Assembly (NCBI GenBank): GCA_029244925.1
Contig: JAQWQE010000023.1
Coordinates: forward strand, 1 to 53,223
Length of the DNA: 53,223 nt
Source: Gammaproteobacteria bacterium
GTDB lineage: Bacteria > Pseudomonadota > Gammaproteobacteria > Steroidobacterales > UBA11654
Direction: 5' to 3'
In this document: piece by piece, positions 1 through 8,957 of the stretch
How positions within the stretch are numbered: the stretch's first letter is position 1
How the letters are laid out: every line of letters starts with the position of its first letter
Notes under the pieces: model-generated
What the model was told of the DNA's origin: nothing
Databases searched by the model: none
The model's input: only the letters and a program-made list of their open reading frames with translations
Made by a program: the position numbers and the translations under genes

Positions 1-1
1 T

Positions 2-208
2 GAAGAAATTAAGATTCAATGGTCTGATCTGAACTACAATCAGAATCAAAATGCATTCTATTATATTCGTGTTATTCAAAATCCAACCTGTCGATGGTCC
101 ACTTATGACAGTCTCAGAATAGGAAAAGAAGCACCAAAAAACTTTGCTTCAACAGTGAATGAAATGGCATGGTCCTCACCCATTTGGATTAGCAAAAATT
201 TACAATGA
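2..208 (+). CDS. DUF3604 family protein, C-terminal fragment
   Basis: This is the last 68 codons of a gene that begins before the window, so no start is visible. The frame ends in Ile-Ser-Lys-Asn-Leu-Gln-stop. The stretch FYYIRVIQNPTCRWSTYD followed by EMAWSSPIWI is what I recall as the C-terminal signature of DUF3604 proteins, which are large, often secreted, uncharacterised proteins common in marine bacteria. No catalytic role can be assigned from this tail. Its TGA overlaps the ATG of the glyoxalase gene (ATGA), which suggests translational coupling. The family call rests on one short but distinctive segment. Confidence 0.7.
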   Translation, partial: EEIKIQWSDLNYNQNQNAFYYIRVIQNPTCRWSTYDSLRIGKEAPKNFASTVNEMAWSSPIWISKNLQ

Positions 209-627
209 AGTATTTGCATACCATGATCAGGATTAGCGATGTTGAAACCTCACTTAACTTTTATTGCAATCAATTAGGATTGAAAGAGATAAAGAGATTC
301 GAGAATGATCGCGGAAGATTTACTCTTATATTCTTAGCCGCCCCTGATGATGATTCTGCTCAGATTGAACTGACTTACAATTGGGATGGCGACAATTTGG
401 ATGATGAGGCAAGACATTTTGGACATTTGGCTTATTCGGTTGAGAATATTTATGAAACTTGTACTCAGTTGTTCAACTCTGGAGTGACAATAAATCGACC
501 TCCTAGAGATGGCTACATGGCTTTCATCCGATCACCAGATAATATTTCAATTGAGCTGCTGCAACAAGGCAGTGCATTGCCACCCCAGGAACCATGGGTA
601 TCTATGGAAAATATAGGCCACTGGTAA
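205..627 (+). CDS. gloA: Lactoylglutathione lyase (glyoxalase I), VOC family
   Basis: A 140-residue single VOC domain of normal GloA length. GloA isomerises the hemithioacetal of methylglyoxal and glutathione to S-lactoylglutathione in the cytoplasm. The four metal ligands expected for the bacterial enzyme are present: His5 (MKYLH), Glu55 (in IELTYNW), His74 (in FGHLAY) and Glu117 (in IELL). The N terminus resembles canonical GloA (LLHTMLRV type), so the ATG at 205 is the right start although it overlaps the upstream stop. The C-terminal 20 residues after the last ligand are a short extension. Another VOC enzyme is possible, but the IELTYNW motif is typical of GloA. Confidence 0.88.
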   Translation: MKYLHTMIRISDVETSLNFYCNQLGLKEIKRFENDRGRFTLIFLAAPDDDSAQIELTYNWDGDNLDDEARHFGHLAYSVENIYETCTQLFNSGVTINRPPRDGYMAFIRSPDNISIELLQQGSALPPQEPWVSMENIGHW

Positions 628-639
628 TTTAAAAATCCT

Positions 640-1917
640 ATGACGAATATGAGAAATATTTCCCATGAGGAATACGATGTAATTGTTCTTGGAGCAGGTG
701 CAGCAGGTCTGATGAGTGCAATCACAGCGGCTAAAAAAAGCAAACGTATTTTAGTGTTGGAAAAATCCAATAAAGTTGGTAAAAAAATATTAATGTCAGG
801 AGGTGGCCGTTGCAATTTCACCAATCGATATGTTGAATCACATCATTTCATTTCAAATAACCCTCACTTTTGCAAAAGTGCTTTAAAGAATTATACACCC
901 CAAGATTTTATAGACCTTGTTGAGCAACATGAAATAGAGTATGAAGAAAGAAAACATCATCAGTTATTTTGTAAGCATTCAGCCAAAGAGATAGTTAATA
1001 TGTTGCTTCAAGAATGCAATGATTTAGGTATTAAAATTAAGACTGAATGTGATGTCAAAGCAGTGGATCCCATCAGTAATCAAGAGCTTAGAAATAACTT
1101 AAATGCAAAAAATACACACTATCGTTATTCTATTAATGTCGCAATCAGCAATAAACAAGGAGTTGAACAATTAACCATTCTTTGTCAGTCATTGATAATA
1201 GCAACAGGTGCATTGTCTATCCCTACACTTGGTGGCAGTGATTATGGTTATCGATTAGCAGAACAATTTAACTTACCATTAATAGAAAGAAGAGCAGGAT
1301 TGGTTCCTTTTAAGTTCAACGATCATTTAAAAAACTTATGTGAAAATTTATCTGGATTATCACTTCCTGTAATCATTGATTGCAATGGAACTGAATTTGA
1401 AGAGTCCTTACTTTTTACTCACAAAGGAATCAGTGGTCCTGTTGTTTTACAAACGTCCAATTACTGGAATCCTGGAGACACCATTGCAGTTAATTTACTT
1501 CCCAAGCTTGATGCGATGGAAAATATTCTTAAACAAAAAGAACAAAATAAGAATGTAACCATTAGAAAACATCTGAATGGACTGATGCCTAAAGCTTTAA
1601 TAATTGAACTGCAAAAACTATGGTGGCCAGGATACGAAGATTATTCCATTTGTGAGATCAGCAATAAAGAATTAAGGATTATTGGTGCTCATTTGAATAA
1701 ATGGGATCTAAAGCCTTCCTCAACCGAGGGGTATAAAACTGCAGAAGTGACACTTGGTGGTATTGATACAGATGCAATTGATTCAAAAACCATGGAAGTG
1801 AGAAACCAGAAAGGACTTTATTTTATTGGTGAAGTGGTTGATGTAACTGGTCATTTAGGGGGTTTTAATTTTCAGTGGGCCTGGGCTTCTGGTTATACTG
1901 CTGGTCTTTTTGCATGA
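640..1917 (+). CDS. NAD(P)/FAD-dependent oxidoreductase, HI0933/YhiN (BaiN-like) family
   Basis: A 425-residue flavoprotein with an N-terminal Rossmann dinucleotide-binding motif (LGAGAAGLMSA, about residues 18-28) and the family signature GGGRCNFTN shortly after it. The C-terminal FAD-contacting segment includes GLYFIGEVVDVTGHLGGFNF. Length is normal for the HI0933/YhiN family, whose E. coli member has no firmly established substrate; BaiN of gut clostridia acts on bile-acid intermediates, but that function should not be transferred here. Two start codons are possible (ATG 640 and ATG 649); the Rossmann strand begins after both. It follows gloA by 12 bases and may be co-transcribed with it. 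Confidence 0.85.
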   Translation: MTNMRNISHEEYDVIVLGAGAAGLMSAITAAKKSKRILVLEKSNKVGKKILMSGGGRCNFTNRYVESHHFISNNPHFCKSALKNYTPQDFIDLVEQHEIEYEERKHHQLFCKHSAKEIVNMLLQECNDLGIKIKTECDVKAVDPISNQELRNNLNAKNTHYRYSINVAISNKQGVEQLTILCQSLIIATGALSIPTLGGSDYGYRLAEQFNLPLIERRAGLVPFKFNDHLKNLCENLSGLSLPVIIDCNGTEFEESLLFTHKGISGPVVLQTSNYWNPGDTIAVNLLPKLDAMENILKQKEQNKNVTIRKHLNGLMPKALIIELQKLWWPGYEDYSICEISNKELRIIGAHLNKWDLKPSSTEGYKTAEVTLGGIDTDAIDSKTMEVRNQKGLYFIGEVVDVTGHLGGFNFQWAWASGYTAGLFA

Positions 1918-1993
1918 GAAACATACTAATGTTTACTTCGGATTTTTAAATAGAGACTTGCTTAAAGAATGAACATAGAGTATTTATGACCTT

Positions 1994-4096
1994 ATGAAAA
2001 AAACAAGCATACTTTTTTTGTTTACGGTATTTTGTTCCATTCAGAACATACAAACCTATGCAGAAATGAACCCATTTTTTAGTGAATTTAAAACTCCATA
2101 TAAGATTCCTCCTTTTGAATTGATTCAGGATGAGCATTATAAGCCTGCCTTTTATCGTGCAATGGAGAGTCATTTAAATGAAGTCGATGCCATTACAAGC
2201 AATATTGATTCTCCATCTTTTACTAACACGATTATTGCTTTAGAAAAATCGGGCAAAGATTTGGATGTTGTATCGAGTACTTTTTTTAATTTACAGAGCT
2301 CAAATACCAATGACATCATGGATGAGATTGCAGCTGAAATCGGACCTAAATTATCAGGGCATTACGATGCAATTTATTTAAATAAAGAGTTATTTAATCG
2401 TGTTAAAAGTGTTTATAACACTAGCAGTGAGTTAGACCTAAATACTGAGCAACTGAGATTGATTAGTGAGATGTATAAAGATTTTATAAGATCTGGAGCT
2501 CAATTGAATGAAGAATCAATGAGTGTTTTGACAGAAATTAATCAAGAATTATCCTCATTGACCATAGAATTCGATCAGAATTTATTGAAAGAAACCAATG
2601 AGGGATATCAATTAATTATTTCTGATGTAGAACAACTTGATGGGCTGCCAAAAGACATCATTAATCAAGCCAAAAAATTGGCTCAATCAGAAGGCCATGA
2701 TGGCCAATGGCTCTTCAAGCCGACTCGTGTAAGTATGTATCCTTTTTTAACGTATTCTACGCAACGAGATCTTAGGCAGAAACTTTATATTTCATATACC
2801 AAAAGAGGCAATAATGACAATGAGTATGACAACAAAGCGATTGCTATCAACATCGCAAACCTTCGATTAAAAAGAGCTAAGATTCTTGGTTATGCCAGCC
2901 ATGCAGATTTTGTATTAGACAACACCATGGCTCAGACCACAGATCGAGTTAAAGACTTGCTGGATCGAGTTTGGTCACCCGGTTTAGAAACTGCAAAAAA
3001 AGAAGCAGCTGAGATGCAGAAAATGATTGAAGATGAGGGTGATACATTTGAGTTAGCTGCTTGGGATTGGTGGTATTATTCTGAGAAAATTAGGCAGCTC
3101 AAATATGATTTTTCAGAAGAAGAGGCCAAGCCTTACTTTAGCCAGGCTAAAGTCCTTCAAGGTGCATTTGATGTTGCTACAAAACTGTTTGACATCACTT
3201 TTGAAGAACGTTTTGATTTACCAAAATACAGAGAAAACATAAGAACATTTGAAGTAAAAGATCTTGTGGGCAATCCCATTGGTGTTTTTTATACGGATTA
3301 TACTCTCAGATCTAATAAAGGCGGCGGTGCCTGGATGAATAGCTTTGTAGATCAAAGTAAATTCGATGGCATAGAATTGCCTGTGGTAATGAATACTTGT
3401 AATTTTCCTCCACCCAATGAAGATGGAATCTCACTGTTGTCATTCGAGCAAGTGGAAACACTTTTTCATGAATTTGGTCATGCGCTCCATGGACTTTTAT
3501 CGGATGTGAACTACCCAAGTTTATCGGGAACAAGTGTGAAGAGGGATTATGTAGAATTTCCCTCTCAAATGATGGAAAACTGGGCTATACAACCAGAAGT
3601 GCTGGCATCTTATGCTAAGCATTATCAGACCAATGAAATCATTCCACAAGAATTGATTACGAAAATCACCAATGCAGCAAAATTCAACCAAGGATTTGCA
3701 ACTACAGAATATGTAGCAGCTTCATATTTAGACATGGCTTGGCATATGGAAGAACAACAAATAGAGGATGCCAATCGTTTTGAGCAAGAGACATTGAATG
3801 AACTCGGTCTGATATCACAAATAGCGACTCGTTATAGAAGCACCTATTTTTCTCATATTTTTGCTGGAGGATATTCCATGGGCTATTACAGTTACTTATG
3901 GACAGAGGTTCTTGAGGCTGATGCATTCGTTCCGTTTAGCGAAAAAGGAATTTTTCATAAAGAAACAGCAGACAAGCTTAAAAAATATGTTTATTCATCA
4001 GGGAATTCAGATGATTTAATGACTCAGTATATTCGATATCGAGGTTCCGAACCCAACATTGAAGCTTTATTGAAGAAAAGAGGTTTTGATGAATAA
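1994..4096 (+). CDS. dcp: Periplasmic M3 family metallopeptidase (peptidyl-dipeptidase Dcp type)
   Basis: A 700-residue zinc peptidase. The zinc motif HEFGH lies at residues 492-496 and the third ligand Glu521 follows in DYVEF, both standard for family M3. The N-terminal half has Dcp-type sequence (NTIIALEKSG, and a segment similar to LNKELFNRV). Residues 1-23 form a signal peptide with a likely cleavage site after Tyr-Ala (TYA), so the enzyme should act in the periplasm on short peptides. The related OpdA is cytoplasmic, and the signal peptide argues against it. The gene ends in front of a strong hairpin terminator. The length is close to that of E. coli Dcp. Confidence 0.85.
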   Translation: MKKTSILFLFTVFCSIQNIQTYAEMNPFFSEFKTPYKIPPFELIQDEHYKPAFYRAMESHLNEVDAITSNIDSPSFTNTIIALEKSGKDLDVVSSTFFNLQSSNTNDIMDEIAAEIGPKLSGHYDAIYLNKELFNRVKSVYNTSSELDLNTEQLRLISEMYKDFIRSGAQLNEESMSVLTEINQELSSLTIEFDQNLLKETNEGYQLIISDVEQLDGLPKDIINQAKKLAQSEGHDGQWLFKPTRVSMYPFLTYSTQRDLRQKLYISYTKRGNNDNEYDNKAIAINIANLRLKRAKILGYASHADFVLDNTMAQTTDRVKDLLDRVWSPGLETAKKEAAEMQKMIEDEGDTFELAAWDWWYYSEKIRQLKYDFSEEEAKPYFSQAKVLQGAFDVATKLFDITFEERFDLPKYRENIRTFEVKDLVGNPIGVFYTDYTLRSNKGGGAWMNSFVDQSKFDGIELPVVMNTCNFPPPNEDGISLLSFEQVETLFHEFGHALHGLLSDVNYPSLSGTSVKRDYVEFPSQMMENWAIQPEVLASYAKHYQTNEIIPQELITKITNAAKFNQGFATTEYVAASYLDMAWHMEEQQIEDANRFEQETLNELGLISQIATRYRSTYFSHIFAGGYSMGYYSYLWTEVLEADAFVPFSEKGIFHKETADKLKKYVYSSGNSDDLMTQYIRYRGSEPNIEALLKKRGFDE

Positions 4097-4102
4097 ACTG
4101 CT

Positions 4103-4127
4103 AAAGAGGTTTGAGAACCTCTTTTTT
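4103..4127 (+). terminator. Rho-independent terminator after the M3 peptidase gene
   Basis: A perfect 9-bp stem, AAAGAGGTT pairing with AACCTCTTT around a TGAG loop, runs straight into a T tract, 7 bases after the peptidase stop codon. It ends the transcript that serves the peptidase. Confidence 0.9.
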
Positions 4128-4250
4128 GTAATTGGCAGATTCTTACTTGGCATTTATTTATTATTAAGAGGGCTATGGATATCGTCAGGGGTATCATTGG
4201 CAATAGCACCGAATCATCAGCATGCAACCGGATAGGGATGAACATTTTTT

Positions 4251-4931
4251 ATGTATAAATTTTGGACGGTTAAAATCATTCGCTCTATCCCTTTAATTTT
4301 TATTTTTGGTGTGGTCATCGCCATGGTTTTTTATCCGGGTGGAAATATCCATAACCCTGAACAAATAGGCTATTCTTTCACCAAAAATTTTCTCAGTGAC
4401 TTGGGAGGAATCAAAGCTCGTTCAGGTGATACCAATATAATTTCTTTTTTATTTTTTAACGCATCAATGTTGGTTTTTGCTTTGGGTGGAGTTGGATTTT
4501 TATTTGTTCCAAGATTATTTAAAACAGATAAAGTTAATTATATTTTAGCGTTAATTGGATCTGCTTTTTTCTTTTTTGGTGCTTTCTTTTTTGCAGGCGT
4601 AGGCTTGACCCCTCATGATCTTTATCTTGAAGAGCATATTTTTTTTGCACTTAACGGCTTTAGACTTTTAGTACCTGCGGCCATATTTTATTTCATTGTT
4701 TTACTCAGAAGTCCCGTTAAAAACAGTTATTCTTTATTAACATTTATTTTTTTAATAAGTACATTTTCTTATGTTGTATTTCAACTTATAGGAGAGAGTC
4801 CTCTTCTAAGTCCAGAAGCTATGTCAAGACAGGCGACAATGCAAAAACTGATTACATTGGTGCATTTGATCAGCATATTTTCTCTAAGTTATGCATTCAG
4901 TTCTCAATTAAAGAATATGGATATTAATTAA
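4251..4931 (+). CDS. DUF998-like integral membrane protein
   Basis: A 226-residue, very hydrophobic protein with about six transmembrane segments. The first loop holds YPGGN followed by a NFLSDLG motif, which is characteristic of DUF998 membrane proteins of unknown function. A conserved-looking loop GLTPHDLYLEEH lies in the middle. The 155 bases upstream carry the preceding terminator and no convincing gene. The stop codon shares one base with the start of the PepSY-domain gene (TAATG), so the two are probably translated together. Function is unknown. Confidence 0.6.
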   Translation: MYKFWTVKIIRSIPLIFIFGVVIAMVFYPGGNIHNPEQIGYSFTKNFLSDLGGIKARSGDTNIISFLFFNASMLVFALGGVGFLFVPRLFKTDKVNYILALIGSAFFFFGAFFFAGVGLTPHDLYLEEHIFFALNGFRLLVPAAIFYFIVLLRSPVKNSYSLLTFIFLISTFSYVVFQLIGESPLLSPEAMSRQATMQKLITLVHLISIFSLSYAFSSQLKNMDIN

Positions 4932-5599
4932 TGATTAAGAATAAGACGATTAGGTTTGTCCACAAATACATCAGTTTTTTCATATCACTACAGCTATTAC
5001 TCTGGACAGTATCGGGTATTTATTTTTCTTTTAATAAAATAGAAAATGTCAGAGGTGAGCAATACGTGCTTCCAATTAAAGCCAAAGAATTCAACATCAA
5101 CCCACCAGACTTAAAGCAGGCCTCTGAAGCGGTGAATTATTTTTACAGACTGGATCAAATTATTTATTCCATTAAAAATTCAAATGGCATTCGTTATTAT
5201 GATCAAGACCATAGACCTGTAAAAAAAATATCATTCGATCAAGCGAAGCAAATAGTTAATCTAAGAACAACACTTAAAGCTTTGAGTGTGTCATTGGTTA
5301 ATTCTTCGTCGAGTGGGTCAGAATATCGAGGAAGACAACTTCCACTTTATAAAGTTTCTGCTAAATCTGAATCGGATTCAATCATCAATGTATACGTCGA
5401 TCCATATTCAGGAAATATATCACTCATCAGGTCAAATCAATGGAGATTATGGGATTTCCTTTGGGGTCTTCATATTATGGATTGGATTGAAAGAGACAAT
5501 ATTGATAATTACTTTCTTAAGTTTTTCTCTATTTTAGCCTTGATCAGCTCCATTTCTGGTATCATTCTATTTTTCAAAGTAAAGAAAAAAAGTTTTTAG
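4931..5599 (+). CDS. PepSY domain-containing membrane protein
   Basis: A 222-residue protein with one N-terminal transmembrane segment (about residues 12-33, HKYISFFISLQLLLWTVSG), a periplasmic middle region, and a second segment near the C terminus (about residues 195-215). The HKY...QLLLWTVSGIYFS motif is typical of PepSY-associated transmembrane proteins. The segment VYVDPYSGNI is the usual core of a PepSY repeat. Some relatives occur with iron-uptake or reductase systems, but no substrate can be assigned. It overlaps the DUF998 gene by one base and precedes a ferritin-like gene by 15 bases. Confidence 0.7.
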   Translation: MIKNKTIRFVHKYISFFISLQLLLWTVSGIYFSFNKIENVRGEQYVLPIKAKEFNINPPDLKQASEAVNYFYRLDQIIYSIKNSNGIRYYDQDHRPVKKISFDQAKQIVNLRTTLKALSVSLVNSSSSGSEYRGRQLPLYKVSAKSESDSIINVYVDPYSGNISLIRSNQWRLWDFLWGLHIMDWIERDNIDNYFLKFFSILALISSISGIILFFKVKKKSF

Positions 5600-5614
5600 A
5601 ACTAGAGTAATATT

Positions 5615-6052
5615 ATGAAAAATCTTGACGAAAAATTAGTCTGTAACATCCTCAATTCCATTATGGAATATGAACTTGCTGGAGTGGTTAGGTATACCCA
5701 TTCTTCTATTATGGTCACCGGCCCCTATCGAATACCTATTGTTGATTTCCTACAAGGGCAGGCAGTGGAATCATTAGCTCATGCTCAAGAAGCTGGAGAA
5801 TTATTAACTGGCTTAAATGGCCATCCTAGTCAAAAAATATCACCCATAGAGGAAACTCATAAGCATTCTATTCAAGCTATTCTTGAAGAAAGTTTGCATC
5901 ATGAACTGCACGCACTTGGCTTGTATAAAAGTCTTCTAGATGCTGTTGAAGATGCTTCCGTTTATCTTGAAGAATACGCTCGAACTAAGATAGGGCAAGA
6001 AGAGCAGCATTCTCTTGAATTGAAAAAGATGTTGAGAGATTTTTCAAGTTAG
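5615..6052 (+). CDS. Ferritin-like (bacterioferritin/Dps-type) di-iron protein
   Basis: A 145-residue all-helical protein of the ferritin-like superfamily. Candidate di-iron ligands are spaced across four helices: Glu18 or Glu20 (MEYELAG), Glu52 and His56 (ESLAHAQE), Glu97 within ESLHHELHALGLY, and Glu130 with nearby His132 (GQEEQHSLE). This is the bacterioferritin-like pattern. No heme-ligand Met can be assigned with certainty. The protein could store or oxidise iron or protect DNA; the sequence does not decide which. It is probably in an operon with the DUF998 and PepSY genes. Confidence 0.7.
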   Translation: MKNLDEKLVCNILNSIMEYELAGVVRYTHSSIMVTGPYRIPIVDFLQGQAVESLAHAQEAGELLTGLNGHPSQKISPIEETHKHSIQAILEESLHHELHALGLYKSLLDAVEDASVYLEEYARTKIGQEEQHSLELKKMLRDFSS

Positions 6053-6108
6053 TTAAGTTTTGGTATCAATTCAACTTTAGTTATTAGTTAAAATTCAAAA
6101 TTATTGCC

Positions 6109-7647
6109 ATGAGTAAGGTCAGACCAGAATTAATTGAACTCTACAATCGATTAGAGAAAACACTGGATAACAATCGTTCTCAAGCCCAAATAAAAAGACA
6201 CGCAAAAGGAAATAGAACCGCAAGAGAGAATCTCAGTGATTTAATAGATGAGAATTCATTCATTGAATTTGGACAATTAGCAGTAGCAGCTCAACGAAAC
6301 AGAAGGGATTATGAAGAACTTCAAAATGCAACAGCAGCGGACGGAGTATTGACTGGTCTTTGCACTATCAATGAAGCTGATTTAGGTCCCAGTAACGCAC
6401 ACGCAATTGCAATTATAAATGATTACTCTGTCTTAGCTGGTACTCAGGGCTTCTTTCATCATAAGAAATTAGATCGAATGCTCGAGTTAGCTGGTAAGTA
6501 TTTACTGCCAGTGATTATGTATACAGAAGGTGGGGGAGGCAGACCTGGCGATACGGATGTAACAACCCAAATTGCAGGTTTGAATGTAACTTCATTTGCA
6601 AGTTGGGCAAGACTGAAGGGTAAAGTACCCAGAATTAGTGTCAATAATGGCTATTGTTTTGCTGGTAATGCAGCTTTATTTGGTTCTGCAGATTTTTGTA
6701 TTGCCACAAAGAATTCTTGGATTGGCATGGCTGGACCTGCCATGATTGAAGGAGGAGGGCTGGGCATTTTCGAACCAAGTGAGATCGGTCCATCAGAAAG
6801 CCAAGAAAGAAATGGTGTTATTGATTTTGTGGCCAATGATGAAGAACACGCCACACAAATAGCACAAAAACTGTTGTCTTATTTTCAAGGGAAGGCAAAA
6901 AAATGGACCACGTTAGATCAACAAGATTTACTGAAATCCATTCCTGAAAATAGAAGAATGGGTTACCCAGTTAGAAAGATTATCGAAACCATTGCTGATG
7001 AGGATTCTTTTATAGAGCTTAGAAAAGTATATGGACGATCCATTATTACTGGATTTATTCGCTTAGAAGGCAATCCAGTGGCATTGATTGCAAATGATTG
7101 TCAGCAAATGGGAGGAGCGATTGATGCTTTGGCAGCAGAGAAAACTAGTGACTTCTTAACCATATGCAATGCTCACAATATTCCAATTCTTTCTTTAATT
7201 GATACACCTGGATTCATGGTTGGTCCTGAGAGTGAAGCACAAGGCGCGGTACGAAAAATGTCTTCTTTATTTGGCTATGGTGCTAATTTAAATGTTCCTA
7301 TTATGGCGATAGTATTAAGAAAAGCTTATGGACTAGGTGCAATGGCAATGGTTGGTGGGAGTTTTATAGAGCCAGTCTACATTGCTTCATGGCCAACAGG
7401 TGAGTTTGGTGCAATGGGGTTGGAAGGTGCAGTTAAATTAGGTTTTAAGAAAGAGCTTGAAACTGAAATTGATGAGGTAAAAAAAGAGAGTTTATACAAT
7501 GAACTCGTGGCAAAGATGTATCAAGCAGGCAAAGCAACGGAAGCTGCATCGCATTTAGAGATAGACGCTGTTATAGACCCAAGTCACACCAGAGAGATTA
7601 TTGTAAAAGTATTAAATTCTTCAATGATCATTGGAGAAAAAAGGTAG
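6109..7647 (+). CDS. Acyl-CoA carboxylase, carboxyltransferase (beta) subunit
   Basis: A 512-residue protein with the two crotonase-fold carboxyltransferase halves of the PccB/MccB type: an N-terminal half (about residues 30-260, with TEGGGGRPGD) and a C-terminal half (about 270-505, with LSLIDTPGFMVGPESE and RKAYGLGAMAM). Such subunits transfer the carboxyl group from carboxybiotin to acetyl-, propionyl-, methylcrotonyl- or another acyl-CoA. Substrate cannot be read from sequence. A biotin carboxylase/biotin carrier partner would be needed, and none is encoded in this window. It is distinct from accD at 46311, which has a zinc finger and a single carboxyltransferase half. Confidence 0.88.
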   Translation: MSKVRPELIELYNRLEKTLDNNRSQAQIKRHAKGNRTARENLSDLIDENSFIEFGQLAVAAQRNRRDYEELQNATAADGVLTGLCTINEADLGPSNAHAIAIINDYSVLAGTQGFFHHKKLDRMLELAGKYLLPVIMYTEGGGGRPGDTDVTTQIAGLNVTSFASWARLKGKVPRISVNNGYCFAGNAALFGSADFCIATKNSWIGMAGPAMIEGGGLGIFEPSEIGPSESQERNGVIDFVANDEEHATQIAQKLLSYFQGKAKKWTTLDQQDLLKSIPENRRMGYPVRKIIETIADEDSFIELRKVYGRSIITGFIRLEGNPVALIANDCQQMGGAIDALAAEKTSDFLTICNAHNIPILSLIDTPGFMVGPESEAQGAVRKMSSLFGYGANLNVPIMAIVLRKAYGLGAMAMVGGSFIEPVYIASWPTGEFGAMGLEGAVKLGFKKELETEIDEVKKESLYNELVAKMYQAGKATEAASHLEIDAVIDPSHTREIIVKVLNSSMIIGEKR

Positions 7648-7746
7648 ATTTTGAATGCAACTATTACTACACAGAACTTTACTCTTATTTTTTTTTAATT
7701 TTATGAGATGCTATTAACCTGATTCAGTAAAACAAAGGATTTAAAA

Positions 7747-8934
7747 ATGACACAATCATCAATAGGCACTCCCCTTTCAAATACGTCAAAGAAGGTCATG
7801 ATGCTTGGTTGTGGTGAACTGGGTAAAGAAGTAGTCATTGAATTGCAACGATTGGGTGTAGAAGTTATTGGTGTTGATCGGTATGAAAATGCACCTGGTA
7901 TGCAAGTAGCACACAGATCTCATACCATCAATATGCTGGATGGCAATGCACTAAGAGAGGTCATAGAATTAGAAAAACCAGATCTTATTGTCCCTGAAAT
8001 AGAAGCCATTGCCACACCAACATTATTGGATTTGGAGAGCGAAGGATTTAGAGTCATTCCAACTGCAAGAGCAGCTAGACTAACAATGGATAGAGAAGGG
8101 ATCAGACTTCTTGCAGCTGAATCATTGAATGTCAGAACGTCACCGTTTTGTTTTGCTGAAAATCAATCAGAATATGATGAAGCCATAGAAAAGATTGGTA
8201 TGCCGTGTGTGGTAAAGCCAACTATGTCGAGCTCAGGCAAAGGTCAATCCACTGTGCGATCAAAAGAAGATGCATTAGCATCATGGGAGTATGCGAAAAG
8301 TGGCGCCAGAGGCGATGCAGATAAAGTCATCATTGAGGGTTTTGTAGATTTTGATTATGAAATTACATTGCTGACTGTGCAACACGTCAATGGGTGTTCT
8401 TTTTGTGACCCAATTGGGCATCGGCAAGAGGGAGGTGATTACCAAGAATCTTGGCAACCCCAACCAATGTCAGAGAATGCCATCAAAGAATGTCAACGCA
8501 TTGCTGAATTAGTAACATCAGAACTTGGAGGACATGGGATATTTGGAGTCGAATTTTTTATTAAAGGGGACGATGTTTATTTTAGTGAAGTCAGCCCAAG
8601 ACCTCATGACACAGGAATGGTCACATTGATCAGCCAAGATCTCAGTCAATTTGCACTTCACGCAAGAGCCATTTTAGGACTACCGGTATCCAATATAAGA
8701 ACAAGAGGTCCAGCTGCTTCATCGGTCATTCTAGTCGAAGGTGAATCGGAATCCGTTACGTTTAAAAATCTTGAAAAAGCACTTGCTGAAGAGGACACAC
8801 AAATCCGTCTTTTTGGTAAACCTGAAGTCAATGGTGAGAGGCGAATGGGTGTGGCACTAGCTCTGTCTGATAATATTAAAAATGCCAGATCAAAAGCATT
8901 AAAAGTTTCAGAGACCATTGAGTATGAACTGTAG
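7747..8934 (+). CDS. purT: Formate-dependent phosphoribosylglycinamide formyltransferase (GAR transformylase 2)
   Basis: A 395-residue ATP-grasp enzyme of normal PurT length. It formylates glycinamide ribonucleotide using formate and ATP in purine synthesis. The N-terminal Rossmann-like segment ([19 protein letters not shown]) and the ATP-grasp parts [15 protein letters not shown] and [21 protein letters not shown] are clear. Together with purL and purF in this window it shows a working de novo purine route. The 99 bases upstream contain a run of T but no convincing stem, so I call no terminator there. Confidence 0.95.
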   Translation: MTQSSIGTPLSNTSKKVMMLGCGELGKEVVIELQRLGVEVIGVDRYENAPGMQVAHRSHTINMLDGNALREVIELEKPDLIVPEIEAIATPTLLDLESEGFRVIPTARAARLTMDREGIRLLAAESLNVRTSPFCFAENQSEYDEAIEKIGMPCVVKPTMSSSGKGQSTVRSKEDALASWEYAKSGARGDADKVIIEGFVDFDYEITLLTVQHVNGCSFCDPIGHRQEGGDYQESWQPQPMSENAIKECQRIAELVTSELGGHGIFGVEFFIKGDDVYFSEVSPRPHDTGMVTLISQDLSQFALHARAILGLPVSNIRTRGPAASSVILVEGESESVTFKNLEKALAEEDTQIRLFGKPEVNGERRMGVALALSDNIKNARSKALKVSETIEYEL

Positions 8935-8957
8935 AAAAAAAGCCAAAGAAGATTTAA

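Noticed and set aside
1919-1934. AAACAT/ATGTTT hairpin after the flavoprotein gene
   Set aside because: Only 6 A/T-rich pairs and no adjacent T tract.
4174-4257. A 27-codon ORF in the gap before the DUF998 gene
   Set aside because: Its composition is not that of a protein with a clear segment or motif, it overlaps the next gene's start and has no conserved-looking feature.
7690-7740. T-rich run after the carboxyltransferase gene as a terminator
   Set aside because: No matching stem precedes the T run, so no intrinsic terminator can be claimed.
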